From NCBI RefSeq assembly GCF_041505935.1, contig NZ_CP140110.1: a stretch of DNA of 64,000 nt; one strand, given 5' to 3'. The DNA is from Fervidobacterium_A thailandense (GTDB lineage Bacteria; Thermotogota; Thermotogae; Thermotogales; Fervidobacteriaceae). Position 1 is the first letter of the stretch, and every line of letters begins with the position of its first letter. Below the pieces are notes generated by a model. That model was given only the letters and a program-made list of their open reading frames with translations, did no database searches and was not told the origin of the DNA. Shown here piece after piece: positions 42,365 to 51,059 of the stretch. The position numbers were made by a program, and so were the translations under genes.

Positions 42365-43057
42365 TCAGTTTTGCAGCGATTTTCGGAGATTTTCCAACCC
42401 TTCCTCATCGACGTAATGCCGGATGAAGACTTGGTTTCCAACGGTGATTTTAATCGGCAGCTTTGTCAATGTTGGTATGTCCACAGTTTGGATGCCGTAT
42501 CGTCCGAGGGCGTCGTACAACTTTGCCAACCCAGGCGCGGTTATGTTAGAATCCGGTCTGAGTTGGGAAACGAGCTTTTCAAAACGAAAATAATCAAAAA
42601 GTTTTAGCCCTCTTTTGCTGTAAAGGGTGAGAAATTCCTCCACGTTCTTGACACCTTGACGCTTGAAAAACTCATCGCGCTCGGGAATGACGTAGTAAAA
42701 AGTCGGTTTAATGTTCAACAGTTCGTTCAGGTAGACGACCTGGTCCCGTGGTTTTGATTCACGTACACCCAACTTTTTAGAGTAGAAAAACGCGTAAGAC
42801 GGAACGCGCACGACGTGGATACTGCGTTTCTCACCGTTCACAATGATGAGGTGGTTGTACACCGAATCTGTCTCGGTATAAAAGTAGTAAGCCGAAATCT
42901 TGTTTTGAGCGAACTCCTCAGAATTTCTTACCGAACCTATCTTCAAACCGAAAACCGCCAGAACACCCAGCAGTAAGAACAGTACTACAGCGAAGGCTAC
43001 CTTGAGTGAGCTACCTTCTTTTTTGCGTTTACTCGTACTCAACGGCCTCGTTCTCAT
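42365..43057 (-). CDS. Membrane-anchored protein, possibly a reduced LytR/CpsA/Psr-like protein
   Basis: About 230 residues from ATG 43057 (GGAGG 9 bases upstream). A basic N-terminus (RKRKK) and one membrane segment (residues 22-42) precede an extracytoplasmic domain. It follows yqeK with an overlap of 29 bases; in many bacteria a LytR/CpsA/Psr gene follows yqeK. The segment HVVRVPSYAFFYSKK, then YLNELLNIKPTFYYVIP, is loosely like a LytR/CpsA/Psr fold, but the Arg and Asp residues of the pyrophosphate site are not obvious. It could be an inactive or divergent cell-wall ligase; confidence is low. Confidence 0.5.
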   Translation of the reverse strand: MRTRPLSTSKRKKEGSSLKVAFAVVLFLLLGVLAVFGLKIGSVRNSEEFAQNKISAYYFYTETDSVYNHLIIVNGEKRSIHVVRVPSYAFFYSKKLGVRESKPRDQVVYLNELLNIKPTFYYVIPERDEFFKRQGVKNVEEFLTLYSKRGLKLFDYFRFEKLVSQLRPDSNITAPGLAKLYDALGRYGIQTVDIPTLTKLPIKITVGNQVFIRHYVDEEGLENLRKSLQN

Positions 43058-43646
43058 ACCTGCCAACCTCCATCATAGAATTCCACGTCTTCAACGTCTC
43101 CGGAAGAAGTAGAAGATCATTTTTCACCGCGTAAATGATCTTGTTTCGTATAACCTCACTGTACGCAAGCTCAAGGGAAGTGAAGGCCAGTCTTCTGAGC
43201 TCTTCGACGCTTTCGTAATCGCGACCGAATTCTACCGAATCGGAGATGACCAGAACCTTTCCGTAAGGGCCGAGCTTCGGGTGTCCGGAAGTGTGGTATT
43301 TGACACCTAAAAGGATTTCGCGGTCCCTTATCTTAAACCTTCTGGTGAGAAAGGTGGATGCTAAAGGACCGTGGAGTAAAATGGGGTGTTTCCTGTACAA
43401 CTCGGGAACCCTGAGACTGTAAGCCCGCGCCATCCGGATAAGCTTATCCGCTGGGAGGTCGCGAAAGAGGTCGTGTGCGAGGGCCATAACCTGCAATCTT
43501 ATGGGATCCAAACTGTGGACTTTTGAAAGTGCGAGAGAAAACTCGAGTACTCCGCGTATATGGTTGAAACGTTCTGGAAGCACCAACCTTCGAACGAGTT
43601 CTTCTAACTCGGGTATAATGTTCTTCCGCGTTGAACTCTTAGGCAT
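43029..43646 (-). CDS. yqeK: YqeK-like HD-domain hydrolase
   Basis: 205 residues. HD-domain metal motifs: RFNHIRGVLEFS (His), ALAHDLFRDLP (His-Asp), HPILLHGP and a later ISDSVEFGRDYESVEEL (Asp). This matches YqeK, a symmetric diadenosine tetraphosphatase that cleaves Ap4A to ADP and is normally next to nadD and rsfS. Neither neighbour is present here, only the LytR-like gene. Ap4A hydrolysis is expected from the family. Confidence 0.85.
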   Translation of the reverse strand: MPKSSTRKNIIPELEELVRRLVLPERFNHIRGVLEFSLALSKVHSLDPIRLQVMALAHDLFRDLPADKLIRMARAYSLRVPELYRKHPILLHGPLASTFLTRRFKIRDREILLGVKYHTSGHPKLGPYGKVLVISDSVEFGRDYESVEELRRLAFTSLELAYSEVIRNKIIYAVKNDLLLLPETLKTWNSMMEVGRYENEAVEYE

Positions 43647-43701
43647 TACTAACGCTACACCTCCGGTACGACTTAGGAGAGGAAAAAACGTCTCACAAAG
43701 C

Positions 43702-43986
43702 TCAACTAAAATGATGGAAATCGTAGGTTATATCCTCAACCACGTGAAATTGCTCCACGTACTTTTCGATGTTGTCCATCTTCTCTTCACAGTCTTTCTC
43801 GTTGAGTGTTACAAACGAAAGTCCGATGCACGCGTAATCTTTCGAATCCTGCCGCGCGGACTCTATCGCGGACACCTCGAAACGTTTCTTCAGATCGGCC
43901 ACCAAACTCCGTACGATACTACGCTTTTCTTTAAGACTATCCACACCAAAGAGGCGTATGACGATTTGCGCGTAGCATACGACCAT
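43702..43986 (-). CDS. DUF503 family protein
   Basis: 94 residues from ATG 43986 with GGAGG upstream; the longer frame is rejected. Motifs VRLFGVDSLKEKRSIVRSLVADLKKRF and SAIESARQDSKDYACIGLSFV are typical of DUF503 (YlxP-like), often found near rbfA/infB in other bacteria, where it is thought to relate to ribosome assembly. Here it follows hslV by 37 bases. Function is unknown. Confidence 0.85.
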   Translation of the reverse strand: MVVCYAQIVIRLFGVDSLKEKRSIVRSLVADLKKRFEVSAIESARQDSKDYACIGLSFVTLNEKDCEEKMDNIEKYVEQFHVVEDITYDFHHFS

Positions 43987-44023
43987 CGCTGAACCTCCCG
44001 CGAGCAAAAGAGGATCTGACGTG

Positions 44024-44587
44024 TTAAAGCTCCTCGATGACGAAGTTATCGTTCGTGTATATGCATATCTCACTCGCTATCTTCATCGCTTCCTCGACGA
44101 TCTTTCTCGCGTCGTAATCGGTGTTTCTCATGAGTGCACGTGCGGCGGCGAGTGCGTACGGTCCCCCCGAGCCTATCGCAGCGATATCCTCATCTGGTTG
44201 GATCACTTCGCCGGTTCCGGATAGTACGAGCAGATGCTCTGAATCGGCAACGATGAGCATCGCTTCAAGCCTTCTGAGTGCACGATCAAGTCTCCAATCT
44301 TTAGCCAACTCGACGGCCGCTTTCAGGAGGTTACCGTTCCACTCACGATATTTGTTTTCGAACCGCTCAAGTAGCGTCATAGCGTCGGCGACGGCACCCG
44401 CGAATCCAGCAAGCACCTTTCCATCCCCGATTCTTCTGACCTTCCTCGCCGATGCCTTCATCACCGTTGGCCCGTATGTGACTTGACCGTCCGATGCCAT
44501 GACGATCTTACCGTACCTTTTGACGGCCAGCACGGTAGTTGCGTGCCAATCTTGAACGAAAGATTGACGAACGTCCATGCTTCTCAT
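44024..44587 (-). CDS. hslV: ATP-dependent protease peptidase subunit HslV
   Basis: 187 residues with ATG 44587 overlapping the upstream stop (TAATG). N-terminal threonine nucleophile in WHATTVLAVKRYGKIVMASDGQVTYG after removal of about 16 leader residues, and conserved GFAGAVADAMTLLERF and YTNDNFVIEEL. HslV forms a double-hexamer proteolytic core opened by the HslU ATPase. hslU, its usual neighbour, is not in the window, so it must be encoded elsewhere or replaced. Confidence 0.94.
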   Translation of the reverse strand: MRSMDVRQSFVQDWHATTVLAVKRYGKIVMASDGQVTYGPTVMKASARKVRRIGDGKVLAGFAGAVADAMTLLERFENKYREWNGNLLKAAVELAKDWRLDRALRRLEAMLIVADSEHLLVLSGTGEVIQPDEDIAAIGSGGPYALAAARALMRNTDYDARKIVEEAMKIASEICIYTNDNFVIEEL

Positions 44588-45573
44588 TACCTCTCACCTC
44601 TTGCAGCTTTTTTTATTCTGTTCATTATCGAGAAAAATATACCGTATTCCGGTAATTTTTCAATCACCGCCGATGGGTAAGGGGATTTATCCACGTACCT
44701 CAGGCTTTTGTAAAGGTTCTGAGCTATGGTGTACGGACGTTCCAAACTACCTATAACATGTACGTTCGACGCTTGTTTTAAATATTTCTCCCTCGATTCT
44801 TCCGTGCAAAGAACGAGAACGTTGGTATTTGAAAAGTGCGGCAACTCTTCAGGAAGCACCAATCTTAGCGGCTTGTCTGGCGCGTAATGCCTGTACTTCA
44901 TACCGGGTGACAACGGTCTACTTGCCTCTTCGGGGTTGAACACCTTAACCTTTCCAAACAGTTCCTCGAGTTCCTCGACGGTGATCGGTCCGGGACGAAG
45001 TACCAGTGGAATTTCCCCTGTCAGGTCAACGATCGTCGATTCTATTCCGAACGCACTCTCACCGCCATCGATGATGCATTCGATCTTCCCGAAGAGGTCT
45101 TCGTACACTGCTTCGAAAGTTGTGGGGCTGGGCTTTCCCGAAAGGTTGGCACTGGGTGCTGCAATGAGTCCGGCACACAGTGCAAGTCTTTGGGCCACCG
45201 GGTGGGCCGGATAGCGCACGCCTATGGTGTCCAAACCACCGGTGACTTCGTAAGGTACGTTCGGCCGTTTTCTGAAGACGAATGTTATGGGACCTGGCAG
45301 GACTTTTTTCACCACAGGCCAGTATTTTTCCTCAACGTAGCACACTTTCTCAAACTGCTCGAAGCTACCAACGTGTACGATCAACGGGTTGTCGGCCGGT
45401 CTTCCCTTGACCGCGAAGATCTTCTTTACCGCTTCCGGCAAAAAAGCGAGCGCACCGAGTCCGTAGACTGTCTCGGTTGGGAACGCGACCAGTCCACCGG
45501 TTTTGAGTATCTCGCATGCCAGGGAGATGTCGTCTTTGTAAAAATCTTCGAGTTTTAATATCAAGGTTTCCAT
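44587..45573 (-). CDS. L-threonylcarbamoyladenylate synthase (Sua5 type)
   Basis: 328 residues. N-terminal YrdC domain (about 1-200) with GGLVAFPTETVYGLGALA, KGRPADNPLIVHV, LPGPITFVF, TIGVRYPAHPVAQRL and AAPSANLSGKPSPTT, and a C-terminal Sua5 domain (PGMKYRHYAP...) with a regulatory Rossmann-like fold. It condenses threonine, bicarbonate and ATP to threonylcarbamoyl-AMP for the universal t6A37 modification of tRNA. It overlaps its neighbours at both ends (TGATG and TAATG). Confidence 0.95.
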   Translation of the reverse strand: METLILKLEDFYKDDISLACEILKTGGLVAFPTETVYGLGALAFLPEAVKKIFAVKGRPADNPLIVHVGSFEQFEKVCYVEEKYWPVVKKVLPGPITFVFRKRPNVPYEVTGGLDTIGVRYPAHPVAQRLALCAGLIAAPSANLSGKPSPTTFEAVYEDLFGKIECIIDGGESAFGIESTIVDLTGEIPLVLRPGPITVEELEELFGKVKVFNPEEASRPLSPGMKYRHYAPDKPLRLVLPEELPHFSNTNVLVLCTEESREKYLKQASNVHVIGSLERPYTIAQNLYKSLRYVDKSPYPSAVIEKLPEYGIFFSIMNRIKKAARGER

Positions 45574-46469
45574 CAGTGACCACTCCAGAGAAGTTTAAAA
45601 ATCCTTTCGTACTCTCCAACAAGTCTCGGATTCTTACTCGTGTAGATCATCTCGACGTTTCGGTGAAAACCAGTCTCGGTGTAGTTCGTCGAACCGGTTA
45701 GCAACGTATCATCCGCGAGAATGAACTTATGGTGCAACAACTTCGAACTTATTATCTTTAGGTGCCCGAAACCGTATTTGTAAATGGGACTTCTTTTGAA
45801 CCAACGGTCCGTAATAACGCGCACGTCGAGTCCTTGGCTTTCCTTGAGCTTCAGTGTTGCCATAACCTCCTGATCGGTGAACGCGTACATACAAATCCAT
45901 ACGCGTCTTCTGGCGCTCTGCAAGACACGCAACACGTAACCTTCCACGTCATCGAGTGGTGAGACGGTGAAACCGGGGATCTCTGTAATTTTACCATGAT
46001 TCCACAAATTGAGAAAGAATGTTTTGAATCTTTCACTGTAACGCTCATCGAAGGATAGAACGTCGTTTAGGGAATTCCTCAGGCCACTCACACTGAAGTT
46101 CGCTGAACCAAATAGCACACCACGCTCGTTCACCGCGAATTTCACGTGGTGCAATCCCTTTTCCGCATCGATCTTACTTGGGACGCCAAGCACCGGTTTC
46201 TCGGTAACCACACGCACATCCACCCCTCGTGCTCTTAGTTCCTTCAGCGTATCGAGTACCGCGGGATGGTCAACGTGTAATGCGGAGATGTAGATGAATT
46301 CTCTCGAGGAACGGATGAAATCCAGAACGGCATCTTCCAAACTACCGTCCAACGTGAAGTAAGCTTTTGGTGCTCGCTCGTAAACGTTGGATGCGGTAAT
46401 CACTAAGAGCAAGGTCGTGGGAATAAGTGATAGGATAATCAGAACTCTCGTAACGTTCGTGGCCTTCAT
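45573..46469 (-). CDS. Membrane-anchored phospholipase D-family protein
   Basis: About 298 residues; ATG 46469 (GTG 46484 is an alternative). One N-terminal membrane segment (about 8-28) followed by two HKD-type half-motifs: HVKFAVNERGVLFGSANFSVSG and HHKFILADDTLLTGSTNYTETG. The paired motifs define the PLD superfamily of phosphodiesterases, which includes nucleases and lipid synthases; the small size resembles Nuc-type endonucleases. An exported or membrane-tethered nuclease is the best guess; the substrate is not readable from sequence. Confidence 0.88.
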   Translation of the reverse strand: MKATNVTRVLIILSLIPTTLLLVITASNVYERAPKAYFTLDGSLEDAVLDFIRSSREFIYISALHVDHPAVLDTLKELRARGVDVRVVTEKPVLGVPSKIDAEKGLHHVKFAVNERGVLFGSANFSVSGLRNSLNDVLSFDERYSERFKTFFLNLWNHGKITEIPGFTVSPLDDVEGYVLRVLQSARRRVWICMYAFTDQEVMATLKLKESQGLDVRVITDRWFKRSPIYKYGFGHLKIISSKLLHHKFILADDTLLTGSTNYTETGFHRNVEMIYTSKNPRLVGEYERIFKLLWSGH

Positions 46470-46492
46470 ACCTCTGGTATTCACCCTTCCGC

Positions 46493-47617
46493 TCAGTCCT
46501 CGTACCTGTGGAGTCTTTTGATACCCACGATGACCACGAGCATCGAGAACAGCAGGTACATGAGTGGTACGATGTAGTGGTTAGAGGTGATGCTGTTGAG
46601 CCCCACTACTTTTCTCATCGAGTCGACCGTGTAGGTGATAGGTAAAAAGCGTGCCACGGCCCGAACGAACGGTGGGATTTGTTTGAGCGGAAAGTAGAAA
46701 CCTCCGGCGAACATCTGAACCTGGAAGAATATCTGTTGGAAGGCCACAAGGACCGACGGTCGGTTTTCGAAGATCAAGACGGCGAGTGTTAAAAACGTCA
46801 GTACCAGTGCCGAAACGAGGGAGTTCACGATGAGACTCGGTAGATAGGTGGCAATGTTCACACCTTTTATCCATGCCACGAATGTGAGAAGCGAAAGCCC
46901 GAGGACGAGGCTTGTCAAGTTGACGAGGGCCACGAAGAGGTAAAGCTTGAGTAAACTGAATGGACTAATCGTAAGGCGCTTTATTATCTTCTTTCTGTTC
47001 AACCAGATCAGGTCGTTCATGAAGCCAAAGAGATAGACAGAAAGGAGGGCCATTCCGACGACCCCGGGAAAGATAAAAGTGTTGTAATCTACGCGGTGCG
47101 TTGAAAGGTTGTGGATCTCCATTTCGACTTTACTGTGGATGTCCAACGCGTCCAAGATACCTTTGACCATATTGAACGCAAGCTTTGAACCTTCTCGAAA
47201 GGGAACGTAGTGTACATCCACCGTAACCGGTTTGAAAAGTTTGGTGCGCTTCAGTAGTAGCGCGCGAGAGTAAGCGGAATCGAATCCATCGGGAAGGACC
47301 AGGAGCACGTCGAAGGTTTCACCCTCCAGGGCTTTCAAGTACTCGTCGAACCGTTCCCTCTCACTGTGTGGAAAAAACTTAGCGGAAATTTGCTGGACTG
47401 AGTCAAAGACCTTTTTTAGAACCTGGCTCTCACCAATCACCGCAACTTTGACGGTGACGTTTTTCTGGACGTTGCCGAAAATGGAGGTTAGGATCAAAAA
47501 AAGAATAGTTGGAAAGACTACAAGCCAGAAGACAGCCTCTTTCGACCTGATGAAAAGTTGTTTGAACAACGCATCCAAAACCACCAGGTCCCTTTTCTCG
47601 AAGAAATTCCCCACCAT
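46493..47617 (-). CDS. ABC-2 type exporter permease (first of two)
   Basis: 374 residues from ATG 47617 (GGGAGG site). N-terminal membrane segment near 20-40, a large extracytoplasmic domain, then about five membrane helices from residue 180 on, the typical ABC-2/DrrB-YhgE layout. It follows the ATPase gene directly. It pairs with the other permease at 48583, so the exporter may be a heterodimer. Substrate is unknown; drugs, lipids and polysaccharides are all possible. Confidence 0.85.
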   Translation of the reverse strand: MVGNFFEKRDLVVLDALFKQLFIRSKEAVFWLVVFPTILFLILTSIFGNVQKNVTVKVAVIGESQVLKKVFDSVQQISAKFFPHSERERFDEYLKALEGETFDVLLVLPDGFDSAYSRALLLKRTKLFKPVTVDVHYVPFREGSKLAFNMVKGILDALDIHSKVEMEIHNLSTHRVDYNTFIFPGVVGMALLSVYLFGFMNDLIWLNRKKIIKRLTISPFSLLKLYLFVALVNLTSLVLGLSLLTFVAWIKGVNIATYLPSLIVNSLVSALVLTFLTLAVLIFENRPSVLVAFQQIFFQVQMFAGGFYFPLKQIPPFVRAVARFLPITYTVDSMRKVVGLNSITSNHYIVPLMYLLFSMLVVIVGIKRLHRYED

Positions 47618-47652
47618 TGCTTTCCTCCCCAACAGTCCTTGACTCGAGAAAA

Positions 47653-48531
47653 TCAGTCAATCCTTCGACCCGTTAATTTTAAAAACACGTCCTCGAGGGT
47701 TGGATGTCTGACGATGAAATTCTCGACACCGGCGTCGAGTAGCCTCTTGATCGCTCCGGGAACGTCCGGAGTACTTACTATCGCAACGTCACCGGTTGTC
47801 ACGGTTTCCTCGAACAGGTACGCGTGCGTTGCGGGGAACTCGATGACTGCGTTCAAACCGGAAGAGTTTATGAGCTCTTGGGGACTTCCCTGGGCAATTA
47901 TCTTTCCGTGGTCCATAATGTAAACCATATCTGAAAGTTGGTGCGCCTCCTCCATGTAATGTGTAGTTAAAATGATCGATTTACCTTGTGATTTGAAATA
48001 CTTGATCACATCCCACAGGTGGTGCCTGGCGTGTGGATCCAAACCGACCGTGGGTTCGTCGAGGAACACCAGTTCTGGGTCGTTGACAAACGCGAGTGCA
48101 ACGGCCAAACGTTGCTTTTGGCCCCCGGACAGATGGCGCACGCGTTTTTTTAGGCTCCCTTCCAAATCGAACATTTCGATGATATCCTCCAGTGGTAGGG
48201 ACCGTCTGTACAGCGAAGCGTAGAGTTTCAAAGTTTCCAGGACGGTTAAATCTTCAAAAAAGAAGTTCTCCTGAAAACACACTCCCAAGCGTTCCTTCAC
48301 TTCATTTGTGATGGTGTTTGACGTTCCGAAGTATTCGACGGTACCGTGGTCCGGTATCCTCAATCCTTCGATAATCTCAATCGTGGTGGTCTTCCCAGCA
48401 CCGTTCGGTCCCAGTATCGATACCAGTTGTCCCCTCTTTACGACGAACGATACTCCGTCGACAGCTCTAACGTTACCGTAGCATTTCTTTAGATTCTCGA
48501 CGCGCAGCACAACCTCACGGTTTTCCCCCAT
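47653..48531 (-). CDS. ABC exporter ATP-binding protein
   Basis: 292 residues. Walker A GPNGAGKTT, Q-loop VCFQENFFFEDL, signature LSGGQKQR, Walker B LVFLDEPTVGLD and H-loop TTHYMEEAHQLS are intact. The final 70 residues (ATHAYLFEETVTTGDVAIVST...) are the usual regulatory extension of the DrrA/NatA-like group. It lies between two ABC-2 permease genes and powers them. Confidence 0.95.
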   Translation of the reverse strand: MGENREVVLRVENLKKCYGNVRAVDGVSFVVKRGQLVSILGPNGAGKTTTIEIIEGLRIPDHGTVEYFGTSNTITNEVKERLGVCFQENFFFEDLTVLETLKLYASLYRRSLPLEDIIEMFDLEGSLKKRVRHLSGGQKQRLAVALAFVNDPELVFLDEPTVGLDPHARHHLWDVIKYFKSQGKSIILTTHYMEEAHQLSDMVYIMDHGKIIAQGSPQELINSSGLNAVIEFPATHAYLFEETVTTGDVAIVSTPDVPGAIKRLLDAGVENFIVRHPTLEDVFLKLTGRRID

Positions 48532-48582
48532 GTGGGGCCGAACCTCCTTTTTCTTAAACGGGGATCCTTGTTAAGTTAAGAG

Positions 48583-49614
48583 TTAAGTTAAATTTGTCAT
48601 CCGCAAGAACTTACGCGTTGTCAGTCCAGTTAACAACGCACCGATTAGAATGAACGCAACGGATACGAACCAAAAGTAACCCCAACTTAGCGTCTCCACA
48701 CCGTACACCTTCTGGAGCATCAGGTGAACGTACCTCGGTGGGGTCAGATACGTAGCAATTCTTAGGTACCGCGGTAATATACTCACGGGGAAATAGACAC
48801 CCGAGAAAAATATCAGTATTGTGAATACCAACTGCGATACAGCCGGTGCGGCTTTTTTGAAAATCAGTGCAACCAGAATTCCCAAGGCGAGGTTTATCAT
48901 AACGGCTGCAACCACAGCTAAGAGAAAGGCCCAAAGCATGTTCGGTGGGACGAACAAATTGGCACCGAACAACACAAGCGATAGAAATAAGTTGAGTACG
49001 GAAGATATTATTCCCGTGATTATCTGGGCACTCATCACACACATGGAGAGTCTTAGAGGATCGATGGGGGTTACGTTAAAACGCTTGAACAGCCCGTAAC
49101 GTACGTAATCCGAGTAGACTCTAACGCCGGCGTTCAGACCGATCGACAAAAACGATATCGTTATCACACCGAGTAGCGTGTACTCCAGCTCGGATATCGA
49201 ACGCCCTACGTTCAATTCATGCGTTCGGACTTGCACCAACTTTTTCTCGGATTTGGCACTCGCGTAGGCGAGCCTGAAAAATTCGAATTCCCCTTGTGCA
49301 AGGTCAATGGGACTTTTTACGTAAACATCTATTTTATCATCCACGGCAACGATCACCGCATCGTATTCCATGCTTTTTATCTCGTCAACGGACGGAATAT
49401 TGCTCAATCTAACATAATTTGTTCCCACGTTAACATCGAGGTCCGAATAGAACGCGATCGTAGGTTTCTGGTCATCCCCCTTTCCGAAAATCGAACCGAA
49501 GAGTATCAAAAATACCACGGGAAGGGCGATATTCATGAAGAAGACGAACCTATCCCGGAAATTGATGAACAAAAAGCTCAACACCAACCTCAGCGTTGAC
49601 CTCAGGGAGTCCAC
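48583..49614 (-). CDS. ABC-2 type exporter permease (second of two)
   Basis: 343 residues starting at GTG 49614 (TTGGGGG upstream). Same plan as its partner: one N-terminal membrane segment (about 10-38), an outer domain with VAVDDKIDVYVKSP, then about five helices from residue 150. It is the first gene of the three-gene exporter operon. Sequence similarity to the other permease is weak by eye, so the complex is likely a heterodimer of permeases over one kind of ATPase. Confidence 0.85.
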   Translation of the reverse strand: MDSLRSTLRLVLSFLFINFRDRFVFFMNIALPVVFLILFGSIFGKGDDQKPTIAFYSDLDVNVGTNYVRLSNIPSVDEIKSMEYDAVIVAVDDKIDVYVKSPIDLAQGEFEFFRLAYASAKSEKKLVQVRTHELNVGRSISELEYTLLGVITISFLSIGLNAGVRVYSDYVRYGLFKRFNVTPIDPLRLSMCVMSAQIITGIISSVLNLFLSLVLFGANLFVPPNMLWAFLLAVVAAVMINLALGILVALIFKKAAPAVSQLVFTILIFFSGVYFPVSILPRYLRIATYLTPPRYVHLMLQKVYGVETLSWGYFWFVSVAFILIGALLTGLTTRKFLRMTNLT

Positions 49615-49735
49615 CCCCCAATGGTTAGAAGCTTGTTGAACGGTTCACCAGCACTTGCATAATTACCTAAATCATTACCTAAATCGCATCATGTTACTAT
49701 TTTAACACACATCACTAAAAACCTAACAAAAAATA

Positions 49736-49758
49736 ACGGCCGGAGATTCCGGCCGTTT
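49736..49758 (-). terminator. Terminator of the PadR/NifX-like operon
   Basis: Stem AACGGCCGG / CCGGCCGTT with a 5-base loop; on the minus strand it is followed by ATTTTTTGTT, 60 bases after the NifX-like stop. Confidence 0.85.
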
Positions 49759-49818
49759 CTTGCTTTAGACGTTGAGTTTGAGACGCCCTTTCACAACTTT
49801 CCAACAGCCCACCCTAAA

Positions 49819-50313
49819 TTATACCTTTCTAACGGTAACATCCCTAAGCGTACCGGCACTGAACTGTGCAATGGCATCGTTTACACTCGTTCCAACTCGA
49901 ACCAAGTAGACCCCTACTTTTCTGTTCTTCAGGTCCTCGAACATGTGTTGCCCGATCCTAACGGCGATCACACCATCAACATTTCCGATGGAAGCGAACA
50001 CCTCATCGTGCCCGTGACCATGTCCAAGTCCGTGTCCAAATCCGTTTCCGTTTCCATGATGGTGGCCGTATCCGTATCCGTTCCCATTTCCATTTTGCCA
50101 GCTGCCATGGTAGCCGTGAAGCCCGTGGTTACCACGTCCAAGGTAGTGTTCATCGTAATGACCATGCCCGCGTGCATGCAGGTTCTCGACCAACGTCCTT
50201 GAAACTTCCTTACCCTCTTCTAACTCAACCAGAACAAAGTACTTCGCCCTTCCAAAGTGTGGTGCCACCGTAACACCATCATCCGTAGGTATCGCGAGCC
50301 TGACCTTGCCCAT
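49819..50313 (-). CDS. NifX/NafY-like iron-molybdenum cofactor-binding protein with His-rich insert
   Basis: 164 residues from ATG 50313. N-terminal MGKVRLAIPTDDGVTVAPHFGRAKYFVLVE and C-terminal NVDGVIAVRIGQHMFEDLKNRKVGVYLVRVG are the two halves of the dinitrogenase cofactor (NifX/NifB-C) domain. Between them, residues 46-102 form an insert of almost only Gly, His, Asn and Tyr with about 14 His (for example YGYGHHHGNGNGFGHGLGHGH). No nif genes are near, so nitrogen fixation is not implied; many thermophiles carry such proteins. The insert suggests Ni, Zn or Cu binding. It follows a PadR regulator gene by 56 bases. Confidence 0.85.
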   Translation of the reverse strand: MGKVRLAIPTDDGVTVAPHFGRAKYFVLVELEEGKEVSRTLVENLHARGHGHYDEHYLGRGNHGLHGYHGSWQNGNGNGYGYGHHHGNGNGFGHGLGHGHGHDEVFASIGNVDGVIAVRIGQHMFEDLKNRKVGVYLVRVGTSVNDAIAQFSAGTLRDVTVRKV

Positions 50314-50369
50314 CTTCCAAAGCCTCCTCTCCACTTTTTTTCACACGTTCCGACTCATTCAGACATCTC

Positions 50370-50789
50370 TCAGACATCTTGTTTCAATTCAGACCGTTCC
50401 GAACGTAGGAATTCTTCAAAGTAGCCCTTCAACCTTCTTATGAATCCCACCATTTCTTCCAAGAATCTTTCGCCGTCTGGTGTCAGTTTGTAAATCTTCC
50501 TAAGTCCGCCGTTGCCCTCTTCAACGGTGTAAGTCAAGAGTCCGTGGGCTTCCAGTTTTCTCAAAACACCGTAAACGACGCTCGGATCGTGTGGGAACGG
50601 ATAATAATCGATCTTCGACAAACGTTCGACCAACTCGTATCCGTGCATGGGGCGTTCCTTTAGCATCTTCATCAACACAGCCACCAAAAAATCCCCAGTT
50701 GTAAATCCCGTTTCCTCGCAACGGTGAAAACCACCCGCAAAACCGTGGCGACAACCACACTTCCTACGCACATCTACCACCCCTACCAT
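50370..50789 (-). CDS. PadR-family transcriptional regulator with Cys/His-rich N-terminus
   Basis: Up to 139 residues (ATG 50789; GTG 50774 is an alternative). The winged-helix domain is clear: FLVAVLMKMLKERPMHGYELVERL, DPSVVYGVLRKLEAHGLLTY and GLRKIYKLTPDGERFLEEM, followed by a dimerisation helix. The first 30 residues contain CGCRHG and HRCEETG, a possible metal site not usual for PadR proteins. It precedes the His-rich NifX-like gene and is likely autoregulated, with a consensus promoter at 50822-50850. A metal-responsive pair is a reasonable inference. Confidence 0.85.
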   Translation of the reverse strand: MVGVVDVRRKCGCRHGFAGGFHRCEETGFTTGDFLVAVLMKMLKERPMHGYELVERLSKIDYYPFPHDPSVVYGVLRKLEAHGLLTYTVEEGNGGLRKIYKLTPDGERFLEEMVGFIRRLKGYFEEFLRSERSELKQDV

Positions 50790-50821
50790 TCACACTAAGA
50801 ACATTTTTTATCTCAGTATTG

Positions 50822-50850
50822 ATTATATATTACTAATGAAATTTTGTCAA
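50822..50850 (-). promoter_or_regulatory. Consensus promoter of the PadR/NifX-like operon
   Basis: Minus strand TTGACA (50850-50845), 17-base spacer, TATAAT (50827-50822): a full consensus sigma-A promoter, 33 bases before the gene. Confidence 0.85.
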
Positions 50851-51059
50851 TAAATTCCAAATGGTGGGTACGTTGAAAAGTTCACGGTTCGCCGAGAAAG
50901 ACTTAAAAAATTCAGCCAGCGAGGACTGAACGAATGCATTTCGGTCCAAAAACTTGCTATCAGTTTATAGTTACGAGTGATTGAAATTTTAGTAACATAG
51001 AAATTACTCAACAAAAATTTATTTTCAGTTAAAATTTTTTGGAACTATCGTGATTGATA
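50851..51059. other. AT-rich intergenic DNA, no gene seen
   Basis: The 209 bases between the PadR promoter and the heat-shock promoter contain runs such as AAAATTTTTT but no open frame, hairpin pair or repeat that I can support. It lies between divergent transcription units. Confidence 0.5.

Noticed and set aside
46493..49614. Exporter as part of a bacteriocin or drug-resistance cluster
   Set aside because: No precursor peptide, modifying enzyme or immunity gene is seen; only a generic ABC-2 exporter can be supported.
49819..50313. NifX-like gene as evidence of nitrogen fixation
   Set aside because: No nifH, nifD, nifK or nifB is present in the window, and such proteins are common in non-fixing thermophiles.
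50851..51059. CRISPR or repeat array in the AT-rich gap
   Set aside because: No sequence of 20 or more bases recurs at regular spacing.
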